DNA of 64,000 nucleotides from Sphingomonas citri (GTDB lineage: Bacteria; Pseudomonadota; Alphaproteobacteria; Sphingomonadales; Sphingomonadaceae): the NCBI RefSeq assembly GCF_019429485.1, contig NZ_JAHXZN010000001.1, positions 558,001-622,000 of the forward strand, written 5' to 3'. A program made the position numbers and the translations under genes. How positions within the stretch are numbered: position 1 is the stretch's first letter; each line of letters starts with the position of its first letter. Positions 10,279 through 19,248 of the stretch are shown here, piece after piece. Below the pieces are notes generated by a model that saw nothing but the letters and a program-made list of their open reading frames with translations, was not told where the DNA came from and did no database searches.

Positions 10279-11538
10279 ATGGCAACCGAAGTTCTGGTCC
10301 CCACGCTGGGCGAGTCGATCACCGAGGCCACCGTCGGCGAGTGGCTGAAGCAGCCGGGCGAGGCGGTCGCCGCCGACGAGCCCATCGCCAGCCTCGAGAC
10401 CGACAAGGTCTCGGTCGAGGTGCCCTCGCCCGTCGCGGGCGTGATGGGCCAGCACGCGGTCAAGGTGGGTGACACGGTCGAGGTCGGCGCGCTGATCGCG
10501 ACGATCGAGAGCGGCGACGGCGCCGCCGCCGCCTCGGCCAGTCCCGCCCCTGCCCCGGCGGCGAGCGCGCCCCAAGCGGCGGCCGCGTCGGGCGCGCCGG
10601 TCGCGGGCGGCTACGGCAACCACGGCGAGACGCCGGTGACCACCAACGCGCCCGCCGCTTTGTCGCCGTCGGTGCGCCGCGCGGTGCTCGAGCACGGCGT
10701 CGATCCCTCGACCGTGAAGGGCACGGGCAAGGACGGCCGCCTCACCAAGGAGGATGTCGCCGCCGCCGCCTCGACCAAGCCGGCCGAGGCGAGTGCCGCG
10801 CCGGCGCCGCAGGGCGCGGCGGCCGCGACGTCGGGCGGCCGCAAGGAAGAGCGCGTCAAGATGACGCGCCTGCGCCAGACCATCGCCAAGCGCCTCAAGG
10901 AGGCGCAGAACAGCGCCGCGATGCTGACGACGTTCAACGACGTCGACATGACCGCGGTGATCGAGGCGCGCGCCAAGTACAAGGACCTGTTCGAGAAGAA
11001 GCACGGCGTCCGGCTCGGCTTCATGGGCTTCTTCGTGAAGGCCGCGACGATGGCGCTGAAGGATATCCCGTCGGTCAACGCCTCGATCGAGGGCGACGAG
11101 ATCGTCTACCACGATTACGCCGACATCTCGGTCGCGGTTTCGGCGCCCAATGGCCTCGTCGTCCCGGTGATCCGCGACGCGCAGGAGCTCTCGGTCGCGG
11201 GTATCGAGAAGACGATCGGCGACTTCGGCAAGCGCGCTAAGGATGGCACGCTCAAGATGGACGAGATGAAGGGCGGCACCTTCACGATCTCGAACGGCGG
11301 CGTCTTCGGCTCGCTGATGTCGACCCCGATCATCAACCCGCCGCAGTCGGCGGTGCTCGGCCTGCACCGCATCGAGGAGCGCCCGGTGGTCCGCGACGGC
11401 CAGGTGGTGGTGCGCCCGATGATGTATCTCGCGCTGAGCTACGACCACCGCCTGATCGACGGCCGCGAGGCGGTGACCTTCCTGGTCGCGCTGAAGAACG
11501 CGATCGAGGACCCGACGCGCATCCTGATCGACCTGTGA
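10279..11538 (+). CDS. sucB: Dihydrolipoyllysine succinyltransferase (2-oxoglutarate dehydrogenase E2)
   Basis: 419 residues. The lipoyl domain has K43 in [12 protein letters not shown]. An Ala/Pro-rich linker (about 80-115) leads to the peripheral E3-binding domain ([15 protein letters not shown] with [13 protein letters not shown]), a second linker, and the catalytic acyltransferase domain ending in [13 protein letters not shown] with H390 and D394. This order and the single lipoyl domain are those of the 2-oxoglutarate complex. It lies 76 bases after sucA; lpd follows after a repeat doublet. Confidence 0.97.
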   Translation: MATEVLVPTLGESITEATVGEWLKQPGEAVAADEPIASLETDKVSVEVPSPVAGVMGQHAVKVGDTVEVGALIATIESGDGAAAASASPAPAPAASAPQAAAASGAPVAGGYGNHGETPVTTNAPAALSPSVRRAVLEHGVDPSTVKGTGKDGRLTKEDVAAAASTKPAEASAAPAPQGAAAATSGGRKEERVKMTRLRQTIAKRLKEAQNSAAMLTTFNDVDMTAVIEARAKYKDLFEKKHGVRLGFMGFFVKAATMALKDIPSVNASIEGDEIVYHDYADISVAVSAPNGLVVPVIRDAQELSVAGIEKTIGDFGKRAKDGTLKMDEMKGGTFTISNGGVFGSLMSTPIINPPQSAVLGLHRIEERPVVRDGQVVVRPMMYLALSYDHRLIDGREAVTFLVALKNAIEDPTRILIDL

Positions 11539-11557
11539 GATGACACCCCGACAAACC

Positions 11558-11655
11558 ACCCCGGCGAACGCCGGGGTCCAGTTGGGGGACAGAAGTAACC
11601 GGCCGCAGCGATCCCCATATGCGGCCCGTAACTGGACCCCGGCGTTCGCCGGGGT
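11558..11655. repeat. REPIN-like inverted doublet, family A variant
   Basis: The left arm (11558-11588) contains CCCCGGCGAACGCCGGGGTC; the right arm (11630-11655) contains GACCCCGGCGTTCGCCGGGG. The variant core is GAACGC rather than GAAGGC. The right arm runs straight into GGAGG, which acts as the lpd ribosome binding site, so the element sits in the lpd leader. Confidence 0.85.
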
Positions 11656-11666
11656 GGAGGCATGGA

Positions 11667-13067
11667 ATGGCTGACGAACAGCAGTACGACTATGACGTCC
11701 TCGTGATCGGCGCGGGGCCGGGCGGCTATGTGGCCGCGATCCGCGCCGCGCAGCTCGGGCTTCGCACCGCCTGCGCCGAGAGCCGCGAGACGCTGGGCGG
11801 CACCTGCCTCAACGTCGGCTGCATCCCCTCCAAGGCGATGCTTCACGCCTCCGAGCTGTACGACCATGCCGCCAACGGCGCGATGGCCAAGCTGGGGATC
11901 AAGACTCAGGTCGAGCTCGACCTCGAGACGATGCACGGCCAGCGCCGCGACGCCGTGAAGCAGCTCACCGGCGGCATCGAATATCTGTTCAAGAAGAACA
12001 AGGTCACCTGGCTCAAGGGCCGCGCCGCCTTCCAGGACGCGCACAGCGTCACGGTGGGCGACCAGCGCGTCACCGCCAGGAACATCGTGATCGCGACCGG
12101 CTCGTCGGTCACCGCGCTGCCGGGCGTGACGATCGACCAGCAGGTGGTGGTCGACTCGACTGGCGCGCTCGAGCTGCCGCGCGTGCCCGAGCACATGGTC
12201 GTGATCGGCGGCGGGGTGATCGGGCTCGAGCTCGGCTCGGTGTGGCGCCGGCTCGGCGCCAAGGTGACCTGCGTCGAGTTTCTCGACCAGATCCTGCCCG
12301 GCTTCGACGGCGACATCCGCAAGGAGTCGAACAAGATCTTCAAGAAGCAGGGGATTGAGTTCAAGCTCTCGACGAAGGTGACGAACGTCGCGGTCGAGGG
12401 CGGCAAGGCGGTGCTGACGCTCGAGCCCGCGCAGGGCGGCGAGGCGACCACGCTCGAGGCCGATTGCGTCCTGGTGTCGATCGGACGCCGCCCCAACACC
12501 GACGGGCTCAACCTTGAGGCCGCCGGGCTCGCCACCAATCAGCGCGGCCAGGTCGAGATCGACCACGATTTCCGCACCAAGGTCGACGGCATTTGGGCGA
12601 TCGGCGACGTCGTCCCCGGCCCGATGCTCGCGCACAAGGCCGAGGACGAGGGCATCGCGGTGGCCGAGAACATCGCCGGTCAGCACGGCATCGTGAACCA
12701 CGACGTGATCCCCTCGGTGGTCTACACCTGGCCCGAGATCGCGGGGGTCGGCCTCACCGAGGAGGTCGCGCGCGAGCGCGGCGAGGTGAAGGTGGGCAAG
12801 TTCCCGATGATGGCCAACAGCCGCGCCAAGACCAACCACGAGCCCGACGGCTTCGTGAAGGTGATCGCCGACGCCAAGACCGACCGCGTGCTCGGCGTCT
12901 GGTGTATCGCCACGGTCGGCGGGACGATGATCGCGCAGGCGGCGCAGGCGATGGAGTTCGGCGCGACCAGCGAGGACATCGCCTACACCTGCCACGCGCA
13001 CCCGACGCACTCGGAGGCGATCAAGGAGGCCGCGATGGCGGTCACCGGCAAGCCGATCCATATCTGA
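11667..13067 (+). CDS. lpd: Dihydrolipoyl dehydrogenase (E3)
   Basis: 466 residues. FAD enzyme that reoxidises dihydrolipoamide for the 2-oxoglutarate complex and probably for other lipoyl complexes. The FAD motif is GAGPGGYVAA (15-24), the redox disulfide is C47/C52 in GGTCLNVGCIPSK, the NAD motif is GGGVIGLELGS, and the catalytic pair is H445/E450 in HAHPTHSE. Start at ATG 11667, with GGAGG from the repeat edge upstream. The next gene (molbindin) follows after 11 bases. Confidence 0.97.
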   Translation: MADEQQYDYDVLVIGAGPGGYVAAIRAAQLGLRTACAESRETLGGTCLNVGCIPSKAMLHASELYDHAANGAMAKLGIKTQVELDLETMHGQRRDAVKQLTGGIEYLFKKNKVTWLKGRAAFQDAHSVTVGDQRVTARNIVIATGSSVTALPGVTIDQQVVVDSTGALELPRVPEHMVVIGGGVIGLELGSVWRRLGAKVTCVEFLDQILPGFDGDIRKESNKIFKKQGIEFKLSTKVTNVAVEGGKAVLTLEPAQGGEATTLEADCVLVSIGRRPNTDGLNLEAAGLATNQRGQVEIDHDFRTKVDGIWAIGDVVPGPMLAHKAEDEGIAVAENIAGQHGIVNHDVIPSVVYTWPEIAGVGLTEEVARERGEVKVGKFPMMANSRAKTNHEPDGFVKVIADAKTDRVLGVWCIATVGGTMIAQAAQAMEFGATSEDIAYTCHAHPTHSEAIKEAAMAVTGKPIHI

Positions 13068-13078
13068 GGACGGGCAGC

Positions 13079-13285
13079 ATGAAGCTCAGCGCGCGCAACC
13101 AGATCAGCGGCACGATCACCGCGATCACGCCGGGGGCGGTAAACGGCACGGTCAAGGTCGATATCGGCGGGAGCAATGTCGTCACCGCCGCGATCACCGA
13201 GGAGGCCATCGCCGAGCTCGCGCTCGCGGTGGGTGACGCCGTCACCGTCGTGGTGAAGGCCAGCGACGTCCTGATCGGCAAGTGA
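13079..13285 (+). CDS. Molbindin-type molybdenum-pterin binding protein
   Basis: 68 residues forming a single Mop/TOBE domain: MKLSARNQISGTITAI, then VKVDIGGSNVVTAAIT and the final VVKASDVLIGK. Such proteins bind molybdate or tungstate and are thought to store or buffer it. No molybdate transporter or molybdenum enzyme gene is adjacent, so its placement behind lpd (11-base gap) gives no functional hint. Confidence 0.85.
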   Translation: MKLSARNQISGTITAITPGAVNGTVKVDIGGSNVVTAAITEEAIAELALAVGDAVTVVVKASDVLIGK

Positions 13286-13295
13286 GCCGGCAGGC

Positions 13296-13589
13296 GTGAC
13301 GCGGGAGGAGCGCGAGCGTCGCTGGCTCGCGCTCACCCGCGAGGTGATGCCGGGGCTGGCGGCCGAGCGCGGCTGGCCGGTGCGCGCGGATCATTGCTTC
13401 CAGCGCATCCTGCTCGACCATGGCTGTGGCGGGCGCTGGTATGACGCGATCGCGGCGCGCCCGGCCTATCGCCGCGCGACGGACGCGCAGCTCGACGCTG
13501 CCCTTGCGCTGGCTGAGGCGGTCGTGGCGGGCGAGGCGGATCTCGTGGCGTTGAATCGCCAGTCGCTGGCGTGGCGGAGGAAGGTGTAG
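13296..13589 (+). CDS. Small conserved hypothetical protein
   Basis: 97 residues from GTG 13296, ten bases after the molbindin stop. It has a charged N terminus (MTREERERRWLALTREVMP), a central HCFQRILLDH with two Cys (CFQ and HGCGGRW), and a helical C terminus ending LVALNRQSLAWRRKV. I recall this shape from sphingomonad genomes but cannot assign a function. It has no membrane segment and no recognisable catalytic motif. It is probably co-transcribed with lpd and the molbindin gene. Confidence 0.6.
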   Translation: MTREERERRWLALTREVMPGLAAERGWPVRADHCFQRILLDHGCGGRWYDAIAARPAYRRATDAQLDAALALAEAVVAGEADLVALNRQSLAWRRKV

Positions 13590-13851
13590 CCTCGCACGCG
13601 CACGCGATCTCTGCCTCGCTGACGCCGAGTTCGCGCAGCACCTCGGCCTCACCTGACGCACTGGTACGAAGAGACCTTCGCTGTCAGTCATTGCTCGCGG
13701 GCAGCCACGGCCGCTCAGCCATACCCATACCCCTTCGCCACCTTCCTGCTCCGAACAGCCTGCCGGACCATCGTACGCATGGAACCCAGGCCGTGTTGAA
13801 CTCTCCCCCGCCCCGCCGGTTGTCGCCGCATCCCCACGGAGACCACCCGCT

Positions 13852-14301
13852 ATGCTCGCCTCGCTGTTGATCGCCGCCGTCTCGGGCATGCGCGCGATGA
13901 CCCCGCTCGCCACCGTCGCCAACGCCGCGCGTCGCGGTGAACTGCCGCGCGAGGACGGCACCCCCGCTCTGCTCGCGCATCCGCTCGTCTCCGCGGGCAC
14001 GCTGGCGCTCGCCGCAGGTGAGCTCGCCGGCGACAAGATGAAGACCGCGCCCGACCGCATCATCCTGCCCGGCATGGTCGCGCGCGTCGCGACCGGGGCC
14101 TTGGCGGCGGCGAGCCTCGCACCGAGGAAGCAGCGCACGCTGGCCGCCGTGCTCGGCGCCGGGGTCGCGGCCGGGGCCTCCTATGTCACCTTCCGCGCCC
14201 GCGCTGCGGCGATGCGCCGCTACGGCCAGACCGCGACGGGCGTCGTGGAGGATGCGGTCGCGCTCGGCACCGCGTCGCTGGCGGTACGCGCCGCGCGCTG
14301 A
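13852..14301 (+). CDS. DUF4126-like membrane protein
   Basis: 149 residues with an N-terminal hydrophobic stretch (MLASLLIAAVSGMRAMTPLA), further hydrophobic segments at VARVATGALAAASLA and AAVLGAGVAAGASYV, and a C-terminal helix. The SGMRAMTPLA start is characteristic of DUF4126 proteins. Function unknown. The 262 bases between it and the previous gene show no convincing gene or structure. Confidence 0.65.
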   Translation: MLASLLIAAVSGMRAMTPLATVANAARRGELPREDGTPALLAHPLVSAGTLALAAGELAGDKMKTAPDRIILPGMVARVATGALAAASLAPRKQRTLAAVLGAGVAAGASYVTFRARAAAMRRYGQTATGVVEDAVALGTASLAVRAAR

Positions 14302-14377
14302 CGCCGCCGCATATTGGCAGCGACGCGGCGATCGGCTAGGCCGCGCGACGGGACCGGTATCCGGCCCCACGATCGCG

Positions 14378-14582
14378 CCGGTGCCCCGACGAGGGGCTCA
14401 AATGGGAATGCGGTGAGGGGATCACCCCCGAATCCGCGGCTGTCCCTGCAACTGTGAGCGGCGAGCGAGCGGCACATGCCTCCCGGCCGAAGCGGGAGGC
14501 GGTCACTGGAGCGCGGGGTCTCGCCCCGTCCCGGGAAGGCCGTGCCGGGAGCGACGACCCGCGAGCCAGGATACCTGCCGGC
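14378..14582 (+). promoter_or_regulatory. Cobalamin riboswitch controlling the cobW-cobF block
   Basis: The B12-element landmarks appear in order: GGGAATGCGGTG, CCGAATCCGCGGCTGTCCC, GCAACTGTGAGCGG, then a variable GC-rich arm, GTCACTGG, CGGGAAGGCCG, and the terminal GCGAGCCAGGATACCTGCC. It lies directly upstream of cobW, so high B12 is expected to shut down the block. Confidence 0.93.
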
Positions 14583-14768
14583 GCAGGGTCGCTCTTGCCT
14601 TTGGTCCAGGGGATGGCCGGGCACGGTGTTCCGTCTGAGCGACGAAGCCATGCGGCCGGGGCCGCAGCGGCGCGTGGCACGGGCGACGGCGGGCGCCCGT
14701 CCGTGGTGCGCGCCGGCCGACCTTCGGCCCCGGTCCCCGCACCGTCGCGGCGCCCCGAAGGAACATCA
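14583..14768 (+). other. Leader between riboswitch and cobW
   Basis: 186 bases without a convincing gene. It contains a short hairpin GGCCGACCTTCGGCC and other GC-rich inverted stretches that may form the expression platform. No T run follows, so control could be translational or Rho-dependent rather than by an intrinsic terminator. GAAGGA just before the TTG start is the cobW ribosome binding site. Confidence 0.5.
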
Positions 14769-15806
14769 TTGCGCGACCTGTCCAAGGTTCCCGTCACCGT
14801 CGTCACCGGCTTCCTCGGTGCGGGCAAGACCACGCTGATCAGCCACCTCATCCGCCACGCCGGCGGGCGGCGGCTCGCCGTCGTCGTCAACGAGTTCGGC
14901 ACGCTCGGGATCGACGGCGCGATCCTCGAGCAATGCGCCATCCCCGACTGCCCGGCGGAGAACATCGTCGAGCTCGCCAACGGCTGCATCTGCTGCACCG
15001 TGGCGGACGATTTCATTCCGACGATCGAGCGGCTGCTCGCGCTTGATCCGCGCCCCGACCACATCCTGATCGAGACCTCGGGGCTGGCGCTGCCCAAACC
15101 GCTGCTCAAGGCATTCGACTGGCCTGCCATCCGCTCGCGCGTGACAGTCGACGGCGTGATCGCGCTCGCCGATGCCGAGGCGGTCGCCGCCGGCCGCTTC
15201 GCGCCCGATCCCGCCGCGGTCGCCGCGCAACGCGCCGCCGACGCCGAGGTCGACCACGACACGCCGCTGGCCGAGGTGTTCGAGGACCAACTCGCCTGCG
15301 CCGACGTGGTGCTGCTCACCAAGGCCGATCTCGCCGGCGCGGACGCGGTGGCGACCGCGCGCGCGATCGTGCTGGCCGAAGCGCCGCGCCCGGTGCCGGT
15401 CGTCGCGCTGGTCGACGGCGCGATCGATCCGGGCGTGATCCTCGGGCTCGGCGCGGCGGCGGAGGACGATCTCGCCGCGCGCCCGTCGCACCACGACGGG
15501 TTCGACGACCATGAGCACGACGATTTCGACAGCCTCGTCCACGAGCTGGGCGAGATCGACGATCCGGCGGCCCTGTCCGCGAGCGTGGCAGCGCTCGCGC
15601 GCGACCGCGACGTGCTGCGCGTGAAAGGCTATGCGGCGGTGCGCGGCAAGCCGATGCGGCTGCTGGTGCAAGCGGTCGGCGCGCGCGTGCGCACCAGCTA
15701 CGATCGGCCGTGGCGCGCCGACGAGCCGCGTCGCACGCGGCTGGTGGTGATCGCCGAGCGCGGGCGGGTCGACGCCGCGACGGTCGGGGCAGCGCTCGCC
15801 GGCTGA
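14769..15806 (+). CDS. cobW: CobW family GTP-binding metallochaperone
   Basis: 345 residues of the COG0523 G3E GTPase family, believed to handle cobalt delivery for the chelatase step when located in cob operons. Walker A is GFLGAGKTTL (14-23), the metal-binding CxCC is C73-x-C75-C76 in NGCICCTV, and NKxD is present as TKAD. An acidic His-rich stretch around residues 240-260 (HHDGFDDHEHDDFD) likely binds metal. The start is TTG 14769 after GAAGGA; the frame is open further upstream, but that part is the riboswitch and leader. cobN follows after 7 bases. Confidence 0.93.
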   Translation: MRDLSKVPVTVVTGFLGAGKTTLISHLIRHAGGRRLAVVVNEFGTLGIDGAILEQCAIPDCPAENIVELANGCICCTVADDFIPTIERLLALDPRPDHILIETSGLALPKPLLKAFDWPAIRSRVTVDGVIALADAEAVAAGRFAPDPAAVAAQRAADAEVDHDTPLAEVFEDQLACADVVLLTKADLAGADAVATARAIVLAEAPRPVPVVALVDGAIDPGVILGLGAAAEDDLAARPSHHDGFDDHEHDDFDSLVHELGEIDDPAALSASVAALARDRDVLRVKGYAAVRGKPMRLLVQAVGARVRTSYDRPWRADEPRRTRLVVIAERGRVDAATVGAALAG

Positions 15807-15813
15807 GCCAGCC

Positions 15814-18800
15814 ATGCACGTCCTCTTCCGCGAGACGCACGGGCTCGACGCGGCGGCCGCGCCGCGCGACCTCGCGCAGTCGCCCGCCGACCTCGTCGTC
15901 CTGTCCTTCTCGGACAGCGACTTGCAGGCCTTCGCCGCCGGCTGGCACGCCGCCGCGGCGAGCGGTGCTGCGCTGCCGTCGCTGCGGCTCGCCAACCTCG
16001 CCGAGCTGACGCACCCGCTCTCGGTCGACACCTATGTCGAGGCGACGCTGGCGCACGCGCGCGCGATCCTGGTGCGGCTGATCGGTGGACGCTCCTATTG
16101 GAGCTACGGGCTGCAGCAACTCACGCGTGTGGCGCAGGAGCGCGGCATCGCGCTGGCGGTGCTCGCCGCGGACGGGCGCGAAGACGCGGCGCTCGACGCC
16201 GCCTCGACGTTGCCGCTGGCCGAGCTGCGCGGTCTGGCCCGGCACTGCGACGCGGGCGGCGCCGAGGCGGCGCGTGCCGCGCTGGCGCTGCTCGCGCGCG
16301 CCGCCGGGCTCGACGCCACGCTGCCGGAGGAGGCGTTGCCGCTCGCCGCGGTGGGCGCCTGGGCGGACGGTGCGGCGCCCACCTGCCCCGCCGCGCTCGC
16401 CTTCGCGCTGGAGCGGCCGCGTGCGCTGATCGTCTTCTATCGTTCCTATCTGCTCGCCGGCGATGTCGCGCCCGTCGCGGCGCTGAGCCAGGCGCTCGCC
16501 GCGCGCGGGCTGCCGGCGGCGGCGCTATTCGTTCCCTCCCTCAAGGCGCCCGAGGCACGCGGCTGGCTGCGCCGCTGGGTCGCCGCGCTCGCGCCCGAGG
16601 CGATCGTCAGCGCCACCGCCTTCGCGGCGGGCGACGCCGAGGATCCTTCCCCGCTCGATTCCGCTGGCTCTCCGATTTTCCAGGTGGCGCTGGCGACGTC
16701 CGAACGACGCGACTGGGCCGAGACGGCGCGCGGACTCTCGCCCGCCGATCTCGCGATGCACGTCGTGCTGCCCGAGGTGGACGGTCGGATCTTCGCGGGC
16801 GTGGCGAGCTTCAAGGACGCAGGCCGTCGCGACCCCGCGCTGGAGTTCGCGCGACGGGCGCATCGACCCGACGCTGATCGGGTTCGCGTGATCGCGGACC
16901 GGGTGGCAGGCTGGGTCGCGCTCGGGCGGAGGCCGCGCGGCGAGCGGCGGGTCGCGTTGGTACTCTCGACCTATCCGGGCAAGAGCTACCAGCTGGCGCA
17001 CGCGGTCGGCCTCGACCCGCTCACCTCGGCCGAGGCGATGCTGCGCGACCTGGCCGAGGCGGGCTATGCCGCCGAGAGTGGCGGGCTTGAGGCGCTGTGT
17101 GGGGTGAGTGAGGATATCGCTCCACCCTCTTCGGTTCCCCGGCATAGGCCGGGGCCCAAATGGGATGACCTTCGTGACACGGGCGCAGCGTCCCCCAACT
17201 GGGCCCCGGCCTCCGCCGGCGCACGGGGCGAGGAGGAAGCGGCCCCAACGAAGCCGAACGCCGCTGCGGTCTCCTACCTGCCCTGGCCGCTCGCCGACTA
17301 CGAGCGCGCCCTGGCGACGCTCCCCCGCATTCTCCAGGAGTCGTTGACGGCCACCTGGGGTGTTCCCGTCGACGATCCCGCCGTCGCCGGTGGCCACTTC
17401 CACTTCGCCGCGACCGAGCGCGGCCACGTCCTCGTCGCGCTCCAGCCCGAGCGCGGTGACCCGCGCGCGCGCGGCGACGACTATCACGACGTCGCGCGCG
17501 TGCCGCGCCATGCCTATGTCGCCTTCTACCTCTGGCTGCGCGCGCGCGGGATCGACGCGATCGTCCATGTCGGCGCGCACGGAACGCTGGAGTGGCTGCC
17601 GGGAAAATCGGTGGCGCTGTCGGACGCGTGCTGGCCCGAGGCACTGATCGGTGCGACCCCGCTGATCTATCCCTTCATCGTCAACGATCCCGGTGAGGCC
17701 GCGCAGGCCAAGCGCCGCGCCGCCGCCGTGACACTCGGGCACCTGCCCCCGCCGCTCGTGCGCGCCGAGGCGGGTGCGGGGCTCGGACGGCTCGAGCTGC
17801 TGCTTGACGAATTCTCCGCCGCCGACGGGCTCGATCCGGCGCGGCGCGCGCGGCTGATCGGCGACATCGCCGACGAGGCAGCGGCGACCGGGCTCGCCGC
17901 CGAGCTCGACCTCGCCGCCTGCGCCGGCGACGCCGAGCGGGTCACCCGCATCGATGCCTTCGTCTGCGACGTGAAGGACGCGCGCTTCGGCGACGGGCTG
18001 CACGTCTACGGCCGCGGCGAGAGCGGCGCGAGCGAGCGCGCCGGACTGCTCGCGGCGCTGGACGGCCGGCGCGTCGCGGCAGGGCCGGCGGGCTCGCCCG
18101 CGCGGGGCGCCGCGGTGCTGCCGACCGGGCGCAACCTGTACGGCGTCGACCCGCGTGCCACGCCGTCGCGCGCGGCGCATCGGCAGGGCGTCGCGCTCGC
18201 CGAGGAGCTGCTGCGCCGCCACCTGCAGGACGAGGGCGATTATCCGCGGACGCTGGTGGTGGACCTGTGGGGCTCGGCGACGATGCGCACCGCGGGCGAG
18301 GAGTTCGCGATGGCGCTCCACCTCCTCGGCGCCGCGCCGCTGTGGGATCATGACTCCGATCGCGTGACAGGAATCGAGATCCTGCCGCTGGCGCTGCTCG
18401 ACCGGCCGCGGATCGACGTGACGCTGCGGATTTCGGGCCTGTTCCGCGACACCTTCCCGACGCTCTGCGCCCTGTTCGGCCAGGCCGTGCGCGCGCTGCA
18501 CGGGCGCGACGAGCCGCGCGACCGCAATCCCTTCGCCGGCGCGGCGGCCGAGCCGCGCGTCTATGGCCCGGCGCCCGGTGGCTATGGCGTCGCGCTCGGC
18601 GACAGCGTCGAGCGCTACGACGAGCCGGGGCGCGCCGCCGCCGGCGAGCGGTGGCTCGCCGCCTCGTCCCACGCCTATGACGACGCCGTCGCGACGCCAG
18701 CGGGGCGCGACGACGCCGCCGGCCTGCGCCGCCGTGTCGCCGCGGCCGAGGCGCTGGTCCATCCGCACGACCTGCCCGAGAGCGACCTGCTCACCGCGGC

Positions 18801-19248
18801 GGACGTCGCCGCGCATATCGGCGGCTTCGCGGCGGCCAAGGCCGCGCTCGGCAGTGAGGCGCGGTTGCTGCACCTCGACAGTCGCGACCCGACGCGCCCA
18901 CGCGCGCGGGCTGTGGGCGAGGAGATCGCTCGGGTGATGCGCGCGCGCGCCGGCAACCCGCGCTGGCTCGCCGGCATGATGCGCCACGGCTACCGCGGGG
19001 CGGCCGAGATCGCGGCGACGCTCGACCATCTCGCCGCCTTCGCCCATCTCGCGCGAGTCGTCCCGCCCGCGCTGCTCGACCTCTACCACGATGCCACCCT
19101 CGGCGATGCGGCAGTGCGCGCCTTCCTCGCCGACGCGAACCCGGCGGCGCTGGCAGCGATGGAAGCCCGTTTCCGCGCGCTGCACCGCTCGGGGCTGTGG
19201 CCCACGCGGCGCAACGCGATCGTCGCCGCGCTCGGGGACGCGGCATGA
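15814..19248 (+). CDS. cobN: Cobaltochelatase subunit CobN
   Basis: 1144 residues. The large subunit of the ATP-dependent aerobic cobaltochelatase, which inserts Co2+ into hydrogenobyrinic acid a,c-diamide. The CobN/magnesium-chelatase H core is clear: HVGAHGTLEWLPGK (about 585-598), GRNLYGVDPR, and LWGSATMRTAGEEFAMALHLLG. Between about residues 433 and 482, before the conserved LPWPLADYERALATLP segment, an unusual stretch is encoded by an inverted family A repeat doublet read in frame. The core motifs are intact, so the enzyme is probably functional. Partner subunits CobS and CobT are not in the window. The stop overlaps the cobG start (ATGA). Confidence 0.95.
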   Translation: MHVLFRETHGLDAAAAPRDLAQSPADLVVLSFSDSDLQAFAAGWHAAAASGAALPSLRLANLAELTHPLSVDTYVEATLAHARAILVRLIGGRSYWSYGLQQLTRVAQERGIALAVLAADGREDAALDAASTLPLAELRGLARHCDAGGAEAARAALALLARAAGLDATLPEEALPLAAVGAWADGAAPTCPAALAFALERPRALIVFYRSYLLAGDVAPVAALSQALAARGLPAAALFVPSLKAPEARGWLRRWVAALAPEAIVSATAFAAGDAEDPSPLDSAGSPIFQVALATSERRDWAETARGLSPADLAMHVVLPEVDGRIFAGVASFKDAGRRDPALEFARRAHRPDADRVRVIADRVAGWVALGRRPRGERRVALVLSTYPGKSYQLAHAVGLDPLTSAEAMLRDLAEAGYAAESGGLEALCGVSEDIAPPSSVPRHRPGPKWDDLRDTGAASPNWAPASAGARGEEEAAPTKPNAAAVSYLPWPLADYERALATLPRILQESLTATWGVPVDDPAVAGGHFHFAATERGHVLVALQPERGDPRARGDDYHDVARVPRHAYVAFYLWLRARGIDAIVHVGAHGTLEWLPGKSVALSDACWPEALIGATPLIYPFIVNDPGEAAQAKRRAAAVTLGHLPPPLVRAEAGAGLGRLELLLDEFSAADGLDPARRARLIGDIADEAAATGLAAELDLAACAGDAERVTRIDAFVCDVKDARFGDGLHVYGRGESGASERAGLLAALDGRRVAAGPAGSPARGAAVLPTGRNLYGVDPRATPSRAAHRQGVALAEELLRRHLQDEGDYPRTLVVDLWGSATMRTAGEEFAMALHLLGAAPLWDHDSDRVTGIEILPLALLDRPRIDVTLRISGLFRDTFPTLCALFGQAVRALHGRDEPRDRNPFAGAAAEPRVYGPAPGGYGVALGDSVERYDEPGRAAAGERWLAASSHAYDDAVATPAGRDDAAGLRRRVAAAEALVHPHDLPESDLLTAADVAAHIGGFAAAKAALGSEARLLHLDSRDPTRPRARAVGEEIARVMRARAGNPRWLAGMMRHGYRGAAEIAATLDHLAAFAHLARVVPPALLDLYHDATLGDAAVRAFLADANPAALAAMEARFRALHRSGLWPTRRNAIVAALGDAA
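17137..17222. repeat. Family A REPIN-like doublet inside cobN
   Basis: The left arm CCCCGGCATAGGCCGGGGCC (17137-17156, then CAAATGGGA) and the right arm AACTGGGCCCCGGCCTCCGC (17197-17216) are inverted around a short spacer. The whole element is translated in the cobN frame without a stop and adds roughly 29 residues rich in Pro, Arg and Ala (starting PRHRPGPKWDD). Confidence 0.85.

Noticed and set aside
13590..13851. Gene in the gap before the DUF4126-like gene
   Set aside because: Short frames on both strands were looked at; none has a ribosome site, good codon pattern or family resemblance.
14454..14768. Upstream extension of CobW through the riboswitch
   Set aside because: The frame is open, but the sequence is explained by riboswitch landmarks and leader; GAAGGA plus TTG 14769 gives the family-standard start.
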